Below, piece by piece: positions 1-11,331 of a DNA stretch of 64,000 nt. The notes beneath the pieces are model-generated. The model worked only from the letters and a program-made list of their open reading frames with translations, was not told the origin of the DNA and searched no databases. The position numbers and the translations under genes are program-made. Every line of letters starts with the position of its first letter. Position 1 is the stretch's first letter. The stretch is taken from contig JAMWFC010000116.1 of the NCBI GenBank assembly GCA_027475525.1, positions 2,231,826-2,295,825 on the forward strand, written 5' to 3'. This DNA comes from Macrolepiota albuminosa (taxonomy: Eukaryota; Basidiomycota; Agaricomycetes; Agaricales; Agaricaceae).

Positions 1-524
1 CTGGAATGTATGTCAGGTTGGAGTTTCTGAGTGAACGAACTCAATAAAGGTCTGCCGCGATATGTAAAACGTACTGACTCCAGGCTGACGCGCCCATTAC
101 CTTCGTCAATTATAAACTCACTCGCTTTTTCCCAAATTTCCGCTTCAACTTGATCTGACGTTATGCTGGTAGAAAATGGCGGAAGATATGTGCTGTTTGT
201 GGGTGACAGTTGGCTATCCCAGGTGTGCGCTTCAAACGGTCCGTGATACCTCAGCTTTTTCAGCACGGTAGACTGTGTAATTGGGGATCTTGAACGCTTT
301 TTCTCGTACTCTGGGGGCTTCCAATTATCCTTGGAAGCCGAGAAAGGGTCGCGCGTCATGGAAATGATATCGTTATCATGATCTATTTCTGCGCCATGAT
401 CAGGACCAGGAGATGAAGCAGGCGGTGAAGTATCAACGAATGGTCCTGGAGATGAAGGCGACGAAGGAGGAGATGACAAGGACGGAGAAAGAGGGTCAAC
501 AAATGCTGATGCTGTGGAGTCCAT
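1..524 (-). CDS. Uncharacterised protein, N-terminal part, cut by the window edge
   Basis: Reading starts at an ATG at 524-522 and runs leftwards off the window, so only the N-terminal part (about 165 residues) is visible. The first 50 residues are rich in Ser and Pro (runs such as SSPPSSPSSPGP) and look disordered. A charged stretch with KKRSRSP follows, which could be a nuclear localisation signal (inference). One intron is seen at 27-74: 48 nt, donor GTACGT, acceptor CACTCAG. The exon after it begins KLQPDIHS and continues out of view. I do not recognise the family. The C-terminal visible part loosely recalls the start of fungal leucine-rich-repeat proteins, but no repeat is in view. Confidence 0.6.
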   Translation of the reverse strand, partial: MDSTASAFVDPLSPSLSSPPSSPSSPGPFVDTSPPASSPGPDHGAEIDHDNDIISMTRDPFSASKDNWKPPEYEKKRSRSPITQSTVLKKLRYHGPFEAHTWDSQLSPTNSTYLPPFSTSITSDQVEAEIWEKASEFIIDEGNGRVSLESVRFTYRGRPLLSSFTQKLQPDIHS

Positions 525-1009
525 GGAGAAATTAGAGAGATCCTAGAACACGATCATGTGACTAGCCCTGACCTAAAATGTGTTCTCCAAATTCCAGTTG
601 TCTTTTCCGCAAACCACAAGATGAATCTGTTATAGACGAAATACTACTAGAAACCTGAAACCACTACTACGTATATATCCCATAAATACCTGCTCGCTCT
701 GGCTGGTGCTTATAGCTTAAACTCAGGCTTTGCAGTTAGATCTGGGGAAACTCAGGAGGAGCAAAACTCTTGACCGCGCGTCGGAGCACAGTTGACGCAT
801 TTCTTCATGCTCGTTTATTTGACTATTTCTTGAGGTGACCAGTTCAGAATGAACACCGCCGAGATGTGCTTACCATGAGTCCACTGAGCTGGAGTTGCAT
901 GAAGATCTCGCACCAGGAAAAACCAGGCGAGAATGTTTATAATGAAAGAGTAAACTTGGACCAAGCTTCAAGTTCGACATCAATTATGTGACGGCATTTA
1001 GAATTCGAA

Positions 1010-1987
1010 TCAATTAGTAGCAACGGGGACATTGCTCTGTGAAGGAATTTGAGGCGCCTTGCGAGCAAGCTCAAGACTGATAGTTTTTCCCTTCTTCCGC
1101 ATTTCTTGCCATTTTTGAACCTGCTCAGTGATAAGACCCTCTCTCTTCTCCCTTCTCTCTGCGACCAGCCGTAGAATGTGTGAACGCTTTGTTGCCATCG
1201 GTTCCTTCATGTTCCACCCCTTGCCCTGACCTTTGGTTAATTTCAATAACTCATACTTCCGCGTCGCGCGTCTGGATATTATCTGGAAATTTTCTTCAAT
1301 CAGCTGCTCCCGTTTCTCCTTCTCCTTCGCCGTCATGTCCTCAAGTCGATGGGGATAGTAGAACGGATCAACCAAACCTACGACAGCACGCTTATAGGTC
1401 TTGAACGATTTGCGCACAGATTTGCGCCCCGACGGCACGGGGGCAATGTAGTTATCTGTGCGAATGTAGGTCGTTTTTACGCCGTAGACGGCGAGAAGGT
1501 AAGAACGCATATCGGTCTTAGTGACTGACTTGGGAATGCGGAAGGTGGCTTCGTAGGGGTTATAGGGTTCTCCTTTTGGTGTGTTGTTGCGAACGAGTCG
1601 GATGATGATGTTGGGAAGGTAAACAGGTCGGCCAACAACTTCTGTCTCTTCAACCCCACCACGCCACACCGTCTTGAAACCGCGCACGCGAGACCTTCTC
1701 TCATTTAATCTCTCAATCCATTGGGCATCCGTGACTTGTTCCCCACGTGTCACCTTGAGCTTCTGTGTAGCCTTGAGTCGTCTGTAGCGCGCATACTCAG
1801 TGGGTGTGAGACCCTCTGGCGTCGAGTCAGATGTGCCAACGGGTGTTGGGCCGAATCTTTTGCGGCGGCGCAGACGAACAGCAAGAGGGGTCGAAGTTGT
1901 CCTCGCAATGCGCGCTGCTTCGGGTAAGATCGTCGGGGGCTTCGTGGAGTACAACCGACGGGTGACGACAGAAAGACACGGCATCAT
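1010..1987 (-). CDS. MRP20: Mitochondrial large-subunit ribosomal protein uL23m
   Basis: A single uninterrupted frame of 325 codons, apparently without introns. The N-terminus (MMPCLSVVTRRLYSTKPP) is Arg/Ser-rich and lacks acidic residues, as expected of a mitochondrial import presequence. The middle third carries the L23 core: a YLPNIIIRLVRNN strand, then EATFRIPKSVTKTDMRSYL and VYGVKTTYIRTDN, the pattern that lets L23 sit beside the polypeptide exit tunnel. The C-terminal third is a basic, probably helical extension typical of fungal mitoribosomal proteins. It starts only 129 bp from the divergent phosphoesterase gene, so the two share a promoter region. Identification rests on the core motif; the symbol follows the yeast gene for uL23m. 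Confidence 0.85.
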   Translation of the reverse strand: MMPCLSVVTRRLYSTKPPTILPEAARIARTTSTPLAVRLRRRKRFGPTPVGTSDSTPEGLTPTEYARYRRLKATQKLKVTRGEQVTDAQWIERLNERRSRVRGFKTVWRGGVEETEVVGRPVYLPNIIIRLVRNNTPKGEPYNPYEATFRIPKSVTKTDMRSYLLAVYGVKTTYIRTDNYIAPVPSGRKSVRKSFKTYKRAVVGLVDPFYYPHRLEDMTAKEKEKREQLIEENFQIISRRATRKYELLKLTKGQGKGWNMKEPMATKRSHILRLVAERREKREGLITEQVQKWQEMRKKGKTISLELARKAPQIPSQSNVPVATN

Positions 1988-2116
1988 AAACGCTGCAACG
2001 TCGTCTGAAAGAGAAACGAGAAGTTTGGAAATTTATTGGCACGTGACCCAGAAATACTCCTCCCAGGCACATCCACGAGACTATAAGCTGACTTGGACTC
2101 AATTGCGGGGGTAGCC
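1988..2116. promoter_or_regulatory. Short divergent promoter region between uL23m and DCR2-like genes
   Basis: These 129 bp separate the start codons of two genes transcribed away from each other, so they must hold both leaders and the shared promoter. I see no convincing TATA box. Inference from gene arrangement only. Confidence 0.45.
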
Positions 2117-4620
2117 ATGGCTATCACTTGCGCGAGGGTGGTCAGAGCATTCAGCTCAACATGTGCACCGATGACTACAATCGTTGGCTTCTCATTGCTC
2201 TTGACCTGGATATTTATCCTGTATAAGCCAAATTCCGGTCCTGGCTCAATTCAGAAACTTGGATGGCAGTCTTGGGAAGTTGTATCTTTGTCAAATGACT
2301 CACAAAGTCCAATTCAAGGCAATAATACCGACTTGGAAGTACCGATTGACCCTGAAACGCCCGATGTGGACTGGTGGAATGTTACCTTACCAGAGCCACA
2401 AGTCGATTCATCAAGTTTTCCACTAGACGTGTGGGCTCCGTTGCTTCCTCACACTACTGGTCGTATGTTAATACCAAGTTTCCTATATTATCTGTATTCT
2501 GAGGCTCGCTCTTGTTTACAGTTTCCGAAATTACTGTCACCCAGTGTAGAATAAGTCCATCATTGGCTGAAGAAGTATGTGCTCCCGATTCGACGAGTGA
2601 AGAAGATGCTATCAAAGGGAAATGGGTAAGGGTGAAACGCGATTTGAACCTCGAAGGAGGTTACCTGTCTCCCTATCTGGTAAGTCTCTCCTGCCGGTAT
2701 CAACGTCCGTTACTCATTGTTTCTAGAACATCTATTATCGGCGTACGAGACGACAAGACGTCAACCTGGTTACTGATATCCAACTTCTCGCTGATAACGA
2801 GGAGCCTTCAACACCTGGCACATGGCATAAAGTAAACACATCCCTGAGGGCGGGAATATTCCATGCCGTTCCGTTGTACTTATGGTACCAGACTGGCACC
2901 ACCGCAGGAGAAATGAACGCCATTGAGCGTTCCAACATCATCACAGAGCTAGATGTCTTATATGGCGAAGACGTTCCCTGGTACGGTTTCGAGAAGCTTG
3001 AACCACCTACAATGCCTGAGAAAGGAAATGTGGAGGCTACTTGGCTAACATATAGACGTGGCGTGAAACGTAAGTCGTATTAATCTACTATTCATTCCAT
3101 GATTACGATATGGCCACTCTGCCCAGCTCCACCACGTGCACCACCTTTGCATTTTTCCCGCTCCGGTACCTTCAAGGTCATGCAGGTAGCCGATCTACAC
3201 TACTCGGTCTCTCAAGGCTTTTGCCGAGATACAGACCGAAAGCCATGTGAACATTCAGACAACTTGACGACTACACTCGTTGGTAAAGCCTTGGATGCTG
3301 AAAGGCCAGATCTTGTCGTCTTCACGGGTGATCAGCTAAATGGACAAGGAACCACATGGGATCCCAAGTCTGTTCTTGCCAAATTCGCACAGTCTGCTAC
3401 TGATAGGGAAATACCGTGGGCTGCAATCTTTGGAAATCACGACGAGGAGGATGGTATGCCAAAAGAAGAACAGATCATGTTGATGAAGGGTTTACCCTAT
3501 AGTCTTGTTGATAGGGGCCCAAAAGATGTGTCTGGAGTTGGTAATTATGTGTTGAAAGTTCTGAGTGCGGATGCGTAGGTTTGAATCTCACTCTACGTGC
3601 TTCTGCCAGTCTGATCATTAAAAGCTCCAAAACACATCTTTTGACTTTATATTTCCTTGATTCCGGTGCTTACGCTAAAGGTTTTTGGGATTTTTTCGGC
3701 TTCATACCCACCGAATATGATTGGATTCGTGAGGTAAGATGAATGAATGATTGTGACAGTTTGAAATTGAATTGTCTTTCACCTTAGAGTCAAATCAATT
3801 GGTTTCTGCAGCAGTCCAGTACGTTCTGTCGATGCAAGATTCTAATCAAACGCCTAATGTACGTTTCTAGGTATGATCAAACCAATCGAGAGGCCATTCC
3901 GCCCTGATTCGACAAAGGACCTTGGTCATGCGTGGAAAGTAAGGCAAGAACAGATTACTCCCGACACACGAAGACTGGCGAAACCCAATGCTCTGATGTT
4001 CTTCCATATACCTTTGTGAGTTCATGCCCACCGCCTCATTTACAACTCAATGGGAACCTGTCAGGCAAGAGGCTTATGCAAAGGCGGACTCCGATCCCCG
4101 GACGCATATTGCCCTTGATGTGGGCGTTCATGGTCAAGAGCCCCCTGGCAATGCGAAAGGCAACGCAGGATTCTATGAGAAGGGAGTTCTAAAAGCTATG
4201 GAGAGTGAGCATGTTGGTAAAGGCAATGCTCTTGAAGTGAAAGTTATTGGAAATGGCCACTGTCACAGTAGGTCTTGATTCATTCAACAACGCGGGAGTA
4301 TCTGAATAACTCTTCTAGTCACTGAGAACTGCCGTCGAGTCAAAGGAATCTGGAACTGTTTCGGGGGTGGCGGGCGAGTACCTTGCCATTGAGTTTGTCG
4401 ACCACTAACCGAATTTATAGATCCTATTCTGGATACGGAAAAGTCGGGTATGTGGTGCCATGCAGTTAGAGCGTCAGATACTCATCTGTGCAGCTTCGAT
4501 CGTAGGTTCAGGATATACGAGATCTCCGACTATGGAGAGACGATCAGGACTTACAAAAGGACAGAGAAGGATGAAATTGTGGACGACATGATTCTTGCGG
4601 GTAAAGGAGCTCCATTGTAA
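2117..4620 (+). CDS. DCR2: Dcr2-like calcineurin-family metallophosphoesterase
   Basis: A multi-exon gene for a Dcr2/Sia1-like phosphatase (in yeast linked to cell-cycle progression and the unfolded protein response). I start at the ATG at 2117 (GCCATGG context). A signal anchor follows within 40 residues (IVGFSLLLTWIFILY). Next come the GKWVRVKRDLN and YYRRTRRQDVNLV blocks, then the phosphoesterase core: VADLHYS (D-x-H), FTGDQLNG (GDxxxx), FGNHDEE (GNHD), a conserved GVHGQE, and NGHCH. The C-terminus reads RRFRIYEISDYGETIR. Introns are seen at 2463-2521, 2680-2726, 3069-3126, 3575-3609 (short and less certain), from 3733, inside 3820-3870, about 3967-4068, from 4268, 4374-4420 and 4448-4493. 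The 4374 intron begins GCGAGT, a GC-AG intron. All metal-ligand motifs are present, so the enzyme looks intact. Confidence 0.88.
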
Positions 4621-4817
4621 CCATACCATTATCAGAGTTGACCGTAGCGTCCCGATATTTATCTACCGTTGTAATATTATTTAGCTTCACGAGAAAGTTA
4701 GGTTGAGCCTGTACATCATTTTCGCACGGAACTTGAGCCGAATCCGGCTCTGAGCTATTGTGGAGGCATACCATAAACTTTTCCCCTTCTCGTGACTTTC
4801 CCTTCCATCGCGTTCCA

Positions 4818-7800
4818 ATGGCGACAAGATCTAACGGCAGCCAAGGTCATTCATCGCGGCGTGATAATCAGCCAGCATCATCATCTTCATCGACGGCGAG
4901 CCGCAGTGAACGAGGCACGCGTCACACAGTGAGTCTTAATGCTTACTGCTGTCCGTGCCGGTAATCAACTCTAGAAGTCCAAACCCGCCGTAGAGTCGGC
5001 GGTTACACGCCTTTTGGTTTCAATAAAGCAACTTCTCGAGTCTCTGACGCAATGGAGCACTTTGAAAATTGACGAAAACGGTGTCAGCGATGTATATGTT
5101 CGCCTAGGAAACGACTTCAACGCAGCTGTGGCTGCCTTCTCAAGATACGGTATTGATATGGCGTAAGTGTCAGCAGCTTGGTCTTAAACAATTATTTGAT
5201 TCAAGGACGTCCTACTTCAGTGAACTTCTCTCAGTACCTGATGATCTCCGGAACGTTCTTGAGCAATGCCTGGCCGAAGATGCTACACCAGAAAATCTTG
5301 AAAACTACCTACCTACTGTTAGACGTATTATTACAGATCTGCTGACGGGTTTGCGTGGCAAACAATCGATATATCGCCGGCTCCAACAGAAAGCAGGAGA
5401 CTCGACAGGTAACCATGAAAGGACAGACAGCCGTTCCTCACGTGGAGAGCGGATATCAGAGCAGACGTCAGGGCGGGGCGAGCAGGTGCATCGGTCGCAC
5501 CATCCACGAACGATTCCAGAGGAGGAGAGACCCGATCGCGAGAGTGGAACTCGGAGGAGCGGGCAGTCATCTTCATCGAGAAGAAAGGCAGACTCCTCGC
5601 AGGCTACAATGTCTAACAATGACGACAGATTCATTGGCGGGTTTGCACCTCCCCTTATAGAGCAACCACCACGAAATCCTGAGTTCGAGGAAGAGAACAC
5701 TCCGGTTCCAGAGGAACCACGAATAAAACAGCGTTCTCCGCTCGGTGCTTCAGATGGGTCATCTTCCCCGCAACTGGGCCTTCCATCGAGTCCCGCACCG
5801 GCTTTTGTTGATTCCACCCCAAAACCTTCACCCACTCCTGTTGTCCCTGCAAGTGTGAAAAGGTACTCTCTGGTCGATAAGCCCATGTCCCCTCCCACTG
5901 TCGTTATCGAACTTTCTAGTCCTGGCCAGGATCATGAAAAATCTGCTTCTCCGACGCCCGAAACACTCCCGGAAATTGGGCCCGCAATGGCAAATTCTCT
6001 GGCTGCATTGAAAAAAAACGACGTACTTGAGCGACGCGCATCCAAACGTTTTTCTACTTTCAACATATCTAAGATGACTGGCGCATCACCACGAGAACGA
6101 CCTGCTCGTAGCAGTCACTCTAATCGACGATCATTTGCTGCGTCATCAGCGCTAACACCAGGAGAGCTAGCGGTTCTTACCGAGGAGGCGGACGATGGCG
6201 AATCCCAGGGAATGGCTACGACTTCTTTGCGCCGTGAGGGTAGCGCAAGATCACGTCCAAAATCTAGGGCTGCTACACCTGAAACGCGACAGGATACACC
6301 ACCTGTCCCAAAGTTGCCAAAATCTGCCCAGCCGTCTACAGCAAACGATCTCGTGCACAAACCTGCTGACGGCTCGATCGAGAGTTCTGATGATCCTTCC
6401 AAGATGACAGTCTTTTTACAAGTTGGACGTGAGGTCAAGAAAGCTATTATTGAATCAAGTATTACTTTTGCCTCTTTGCGAGTCTTGTTCGTGGACAAGT
6501 TCTCGTACAATCCAGGACAGGATAATTTTCCGGCGATATACATCCGCGATCCGTCTAGTGGTGTTCAATATGAGCTCGAAGACACCGATGAAGTCAAAGA
6601 TAAATGTCTCCTCTCTCTGAACATAGAACGTAAGTTTCCGGACATCCCAGTCACCTACTGTACTAGTTCACTAAAGTATGGCCACAGCTCTCGACCAAAT
6701 CAAACAACATATTGACGCCAAAATTCTAAGTCTTTCCAACGAACTCATCGAGCTGAAGACTGCCGTCACATCCTCCAGTCAGCGACAACCGATGCTATTT
6801 CCAAACATTGTTGCAGAGCCGCTAGCTGAGAGCACTCCTCTTGCGAGCCGCCCTTCTGATCGCCAATTCGCACACGTCGCTCGACGGCTGTCTCGTTTCG
6901 TGGGTGACTCTGTCGGTTCTTCTTTCCAATCCATCCAGTCGCAAATCCAACCCCAGATGACGGGTCAATCTTTACAACCGCAAATGACCGGCGCATCTAT
7001 CCTTTCAGACTACTCGAGCCGAATCGTCACCGATCTGAAGACACAATTCGACGAGGTGCAGAATCTACGCCGTGACCTTGGCATCATGCGACAACTTTAC
7101 ACACAGTTCATGAAACAGACTAAAGAATCCTTGAACACACTCAGATCACAGACGAGTTCTGTCAAACAGATTGCTCTTACCAACGTTGGCGGTGCTAGAG
7201 GGTACATTGACACAGGCAAAAAGAAGCTAGACTCGCGTAGTCAAAACGTGCTGACCGATGTGGAGAAGCTCCTAGACACCGTTGAAAGCTTGAAGGACGA
7301 CGTCATCAAAAGGCAAATCACACCAAAGGAGCTAATTGTCAAAACAATCAAAAGGGATATTGACTCTGTTCACAAAGAACTCGAGAGTCTCACAGAACAC
7401 ATCAAGACAATTAAACCAATGTGGAAGAAAACCTGGGAGGAAGAGCTGCAGAACATCGTTGAAGAACAGCAGTTCTTGACTCATCAAGAGGAGTTCCTGC
7501 ATGATCTTGTAGAAGATCATAAAGCCGTTATTGAGATGTTTGGACACATCGATAAAGTCATCTCCCTCCGTAACCCAGGCCCAAATGGTACCATCAAACC
7601 CCGTAGTCGGACCTTTCGTCCCCAGCCACCTTCCGAAGGCGATGGTCTCAGCAATGTGATGCTTGAGATCCGTGGTGCTGCCGTTGACCCAGAGAGAAGG
7701 ATGAAGGCTATCGAGGTCAACCAGAAGAATCGGCAGAGGGAGCTTGACGCGCGGTCTGACGCACTCCACGCTGAGTTGCATGATTTTGTGGGCCAGAAGA

Positions 7801-7937
7801 AGTTGAGGATGACTGGTGGTGCAGAAGAGGCTGAGCGGGTGCGCCAGAAGCGAAGTGAAGCGACTCTCAAAGCAATGTTTTCGAACGCTGCTTCTCCGCC
7901 ATCCTTCAGTCCAGATCTTCCTACGTCACCTCAATAA
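4818..7937 (+). CDS. BUD6: Bud6/Aip3 actin- and formin-regulating polarity protein
   Basis: Bud6 binds actin and stimulates formins at sites of polarised growth. The ATG at 4818 opens a Ser-rich leader, spliced at 4929-4974 to the conserved Aip3 N-terminal domain (SAVTRLLVSIKQLLESLTQW, then DDLRNVLEQCLAEDATPE). A second intron runs 5163 to 5220; the alternative acceptor at 5205 stays in frame but fits the family less well. A long disordered, Ser/Pro-rich linker covers about residues 110-470. The intron at about 6630-6687 leads into the C-terminal core: extended coiled coils (FDEVQNLRRDLGIMRQL; ELESLTEHIKTIKPMWKKTW) and a terminal block near MLEIRGAAVDPERRMKAI. A short glutamine-rich duplication (PQMTGQSLQPQMTG) lies just before the coiled coil. 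The length and domain order fit a full-length family member. Confidence 0.9.
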
Positions 7938-8422
7938 TTTTGTTATTTTACTCGTTGTTACATTCGTTTTCTTGTTCTTCATACAACTTCGCTTCATTGC
8001 GTTGTATATTCTCCTGGATTAATCCTTCCTGGTCAACATGGTTCGCTAATTGACCGGTTGCAAGAATTTGGACTTTTATCTGACTGTTCTGTACATGTAG
8101 TGTACTACGTAATTGTTTCACATGTACATCATTCGTAATTGCAATGTTCTCAATTTCGTCGCTGTGATAGGAAACAAGAAACACTTTCTGTTTCGTTGTT
8201 GGTTGAAAAAACTCTACATAAAATTACAAATGCCGTCCCCAATCGGTATCCTCCTCAAAACGTAAATTAATGTCTAAATCGTAGGATGCTTTTGTGGATG
8301 CTATTTAGTCGTTCCCCTGTAAGGCAGAGCTATCCATGCCCCTGAAGCGTAATGATTTTGCGCCAAATGACAAATGTCTCGTCCAGTTTGTTAATGAGGC
8401 AGGTACGCTCCTGAGACAAGAG
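7938..8422. other. Intergenic, 3' region of BUD6
   Basis: AT-rich sequence with stops in all frames. It probably contains the BUD6 3' UTR and polyadenylation site. I see no gene here. Confidence 0.4.
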
Positions 8423-8832
8423 TCAGACATCGTGCCGAGACGGAGATTGATAACCGGCGCTCACGAAGCCCTTTTCCGGGGAGCCTGGGGTATATCTGTC
8501 GGTAATTGGATTCGCCGTGGGGTGAGCACGAGGTAGGAGAGACTGAACGGCAATAGGGCCATAGTGGTTGTCGGATGAGATGAAGGTTGGCAAGGAGTCG
8601 GAAGCAAAGTACCTTTGAGACCGATTGATTAGTCACGAGAAGCTCCTAGTAGGTTCTTGTACGTCTTGAGCTTGTGGTACTTACTGGCCTTGCCGGCCAA
8701 AGGCGAACAAAAAGATGCCATTGTTGTCAAAGGCTGGTCCAATTGCAGACCTCCAGTTAAATGCGATAAGATAAGATCGTGATCTAGCAACGACGGAAGT
8801 AGCTTTGTGGTGCAGACATACATATCTGCATC
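8423..8832 (-). CDS. Uncharacterised small gene, at least two exons
   Basis: A minus-strand reading frame continues in phase across a well-formed intron. The upstream exon (about 8832-8685) reads RSRSYLIAFNWRSAIGPAF and then FLFAFGRQG. A 72-nt intron (8613-8684) has donor GTAAGT, branch-like GACTAATC and acceptor CAAAG. The last exon (8612-8423) starts YFASDSLPTFISSDNHYGP and ends SPSRHDV before TGA. Phase is kept through the splice, which is hard to get by chance. A further exon may lie upstream (an ATG near 8930 reads MGIAKALDGK), but I could not join it cleanly. I do not recognise the family. It could be a short real gene or the 3' part of a decayed one. Confidence 0.35.
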
Positions 8833-8972
8833 CTGTTCACTGTATCCGAGACCGCCGCGGGTGGTGTACACTCCTAATATCACAAGCCACCTACTTGTCT
8901 TCCCATCCAGCGCTTTGGCAATCCCCATTATGTCGCTAGAATGAAACCCGGTGCACCGGCGTTTTCTTTGCT

Positions 8973-8979
8973 TATAAAA
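8973..8979 (+). promoter_or_regulatory. TATA box with CT-rich leader
   Basis: TATAAAA lies 77 bp before an ATG at 9050, with a pyrimidine-rich tract (CCTCTCTTCCCCCTTTCCC) between them. This is the usual fungal promoter arrangement and supports the small gene that follows. Confidence 0.45.
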
Positions 8980-9049
8980 GAACGCGCTTCTTTCAAGCAC
9001 CACCTCTCTTCCCCCTTTCCCGTATCATTACCCTGTACTCTTATTATCT

Positions 9050-9425
9050 ATGCCTCAGGTACTTTGTCGCGCAACTTCTTGAAATATGGTGTACCTGATA
9101 CTATTCGTCCAGGCCGAAGCAGTCCAGCTTAGTACTTGCACTCTCGGGGAATCGCCCCGGCAGCAGACCGCTGTGTTCATCAACCAGACAAACACCGAGA
9201 ATTGTCTTCGACGTGAGCTCATGCTTATCAGTTGAATGAGTGCACCTAATGTCTTCTTCCAAAACCTAGACACTGCAAAGGACTTGACGACTCGGAGACA
9301 GCTTGCTCACGACATCCTTCAAGACCTGAATACCATGTAAGGGCTCTTGGTATAGGGCTTATGAAACAGACTCACGCATGCATGTTGACAGAGAACGAAT
9401 TGCCAATGTTTTCGCTGTTCATTGA
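9050..9425 (+). CDS. Possible small intron-rich gene of unknown function
   Basis: Starting at the ATG at 9050, a protein of roughly 60-70 residues can be assembled from short exons with consensus borders. Exon 1 (MPQ) ends at CAG|GTACTT. An intron runs 9059-9112 (acceptor GTCCAG). Exon 2 (AEAVQLSTCTLGESPRQQTA...) ends at 9212 before GTGAGC, and the intron ends CCTAG at 9269. Exon 3 reads HTAKDLTTRRQLAHDILQDL. It then either stops at TAA 9338-9340 or is spliced at GTAAGG (9337) to a last exon reading ERIANVFAVH, stopping at 9425. Phase holds at each junction and a TATA box precedes it. No signal peptide is visible. I recognise no family; chance assembly remains possible. Confidence 0.38.
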
Positions 9426-10059
9426 AAATCGACGTCGATGATATGCCTCGCGCAGATGTAATGTTACAAAACCTTCGTTCGATACAATAGCCATCACATT
9501 TATTATCTTGATGTAGTTTAGCGTTAACAGTCCTGTCGAGTACTGTATCTCCAATGATAGTGTGTATTTATATTCCGAGACTTTGCCATTCGTTCGCCAA
9601 GTCTCATGTCGGACGATCAGATCACAACCACTTGAACGTTCTGATATCGAATGCATGCCGCCATCCACATTCCACTCGTCATTGTTCGATGTCTTATTCG
9701 GGTTCGTTGTCCCCGTCCCCCCGATACGGTCCATAATTAGCCTTGACGTGATAACGATTTCCCCACCTTGCGTGCACACAAAGGATCAATCCCAAGCAGG
9801 CAATCTTGCAGGTCAAATAGGAATTGGTGGCAATTTTGACGCGATCTCGGCATGCACACATGTTAACTAACATTGTTATAATGGACAGCCATCGCTATCG
9901 TATAAAGTTTAGTAGATATAAGTGAATCAGATTCCATACCTCCCGTCAGTACCGATACAACCTCACTGTCCATTTGTCTTCACACTTTTTTCTGATGACC
10001 GAGCTTCGAGGAATTGCATTACTTTTTTGAGCGCATCTGAGCCCCTATCTCCAGCACAA
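9426..10059. other. Gene-poor stretch
   Basis: Only short open frames occur on either strand here. The longest is about 135 codons on the minus strand, without recognisable motifs. I see no RNA gene or repeat. Confidence 0.35.
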
Positions 10060-10545
10060 TTAGGAAGTCATACTCCACGAGCATAATCCTACAGGATTTG
10101 ACCGCTCCGAAACCCAACGCAAAGCTTCTGCGATGCGTGGGTAATTCTCGTACCAGTATTCTGGGTCCGTATCAGTATCGGTGGAGGACGTTATGTTGGT
10201 CAAAGCAAACGCTTGATGAATGTCATTGATATGGGGTGTGAAATGGATAAATACAAAAAGAGTGACATTGGTACGGGGATGAAAACGAGTCAATGGTGGT
10301 CGTCATGGATAGTCTTCGAAGGGAAAGAGAGCATGAGTATTTCCAGAAATGGTTGTGTAGCCGAGTGCGACAGGGGCATAACTGTGCGTATAAACGCCAT
10401 TTGATGTGTTCCATACCGTAAGGATATAGCAGTTGATGCAAGCAACGTAGAGGTAAATATCATCTTTACTTGGGGAGGCGTCACCTGGGTGTCTGGCAGC
10501 ATTGGTAGTATGGAATGAGGCCAGGCGAAATACCCATCGGAACCA
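10060..10545 (-). pseudogene. Open frame with one internal stop, possible decayed gene or cryptic exons
   Basis: One minus-strand frame is open from about 10545 to 10060 except for a single TGA at 10305-10303. The first part reads HWFRWVFRLASFHTTNAA and then LYVACINCYILTVWNTSNG, with ALFPFEDYP just before the stop. The second part continues for about 80 codons and ends VGLCSWSMTS. Residue composition (Trp, Tyr, Cys, Asn) looks protein-like in both halves. No family is recognised. Either the stop marks decay, or it lies in an intron I cannot define. Another coding-like stretch lies upstream on the same strand (about 10800-10660, reading KPVGVRAVINDLRVLLSR). Confidence 0.3.
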
Positions 10546-11331
10546 ATGCGATCGTTATTGCCACACTACAAGTCGATGGCGCGTCATCAAACCAACAGAG
10601 TAAGGTACATAAACACACTATTATTATTTATTGAGTCATTCGCTTTGTTCGATTGCCTCAGTGAAGACTTGAGCGCGTCTGGTCCTCGAAAGAAGAACAC
10701 GTAAATCGTTAATGACGGCCCGTACCCCCACAGGCTTCGTACAACGCTCAATGGATGAAGAATTGAGGAGCAGCCCACCCAATTACACGTGTCAGGAACT
10801 GGCCGATACGCTGCGGCAACTATCCACAGCTGATAGTACTGCAACGTTGACGCAGGGAACGAATGCAGTCTGGACTACGCGCGAGAAATAACTATAGAAA
10901 GACGTTGGGGTTGTCCAGATGCCGAACATGAAGAACCATAGATTATTATCATTGACGACTTAACGTGGGGTGAGGAAATGGATATCAAGTGATGGAATAA
11001 AGGAAGAAACCAACAGTGGAGTAATCGCTAGTGGCCATGGTCATGTGAGTTGACATTTCGAGAACATTAACTTCTTGTGCCTTGGGACAGACAAAGTCAA
11101 AAACATAAAGCTTAAGGCATGCTTGATTAGATTTGAGATCAGTTCGAAATCTATTTTGTACTAAATACCTGTCAAATACAGCTACATAACGATAACTGAA
11201 GAATTCATCCGACTCGTTATCACAGGAACCTTTCTGTCATCATTATGTAAAAACTCCCGACACTAAGGCTTGCTGGGGTTCGCTCGAGCAGATATGTTAA
11301 ATAAGAAAGCCAGAGTAAAGATATGGGAAAG

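Noticed and set aside
5305..5898. A 197-codon open frame on the minus strand
   Set aside because: It lies antisense to the disordered Ser/Pro-rich part of BUD6, where stop-poor antisense frames arise by composition; it has no motif and no splice or promoter support.
6940..7000. A short repeat in BUD6 (PQMTGQSLQPQMTG) as another 77-bp artefact
   Set aside because: It is an imperfect protein-level repeat of about 30 bp that keeps frame, unlike the perfect 77-bp duplications.
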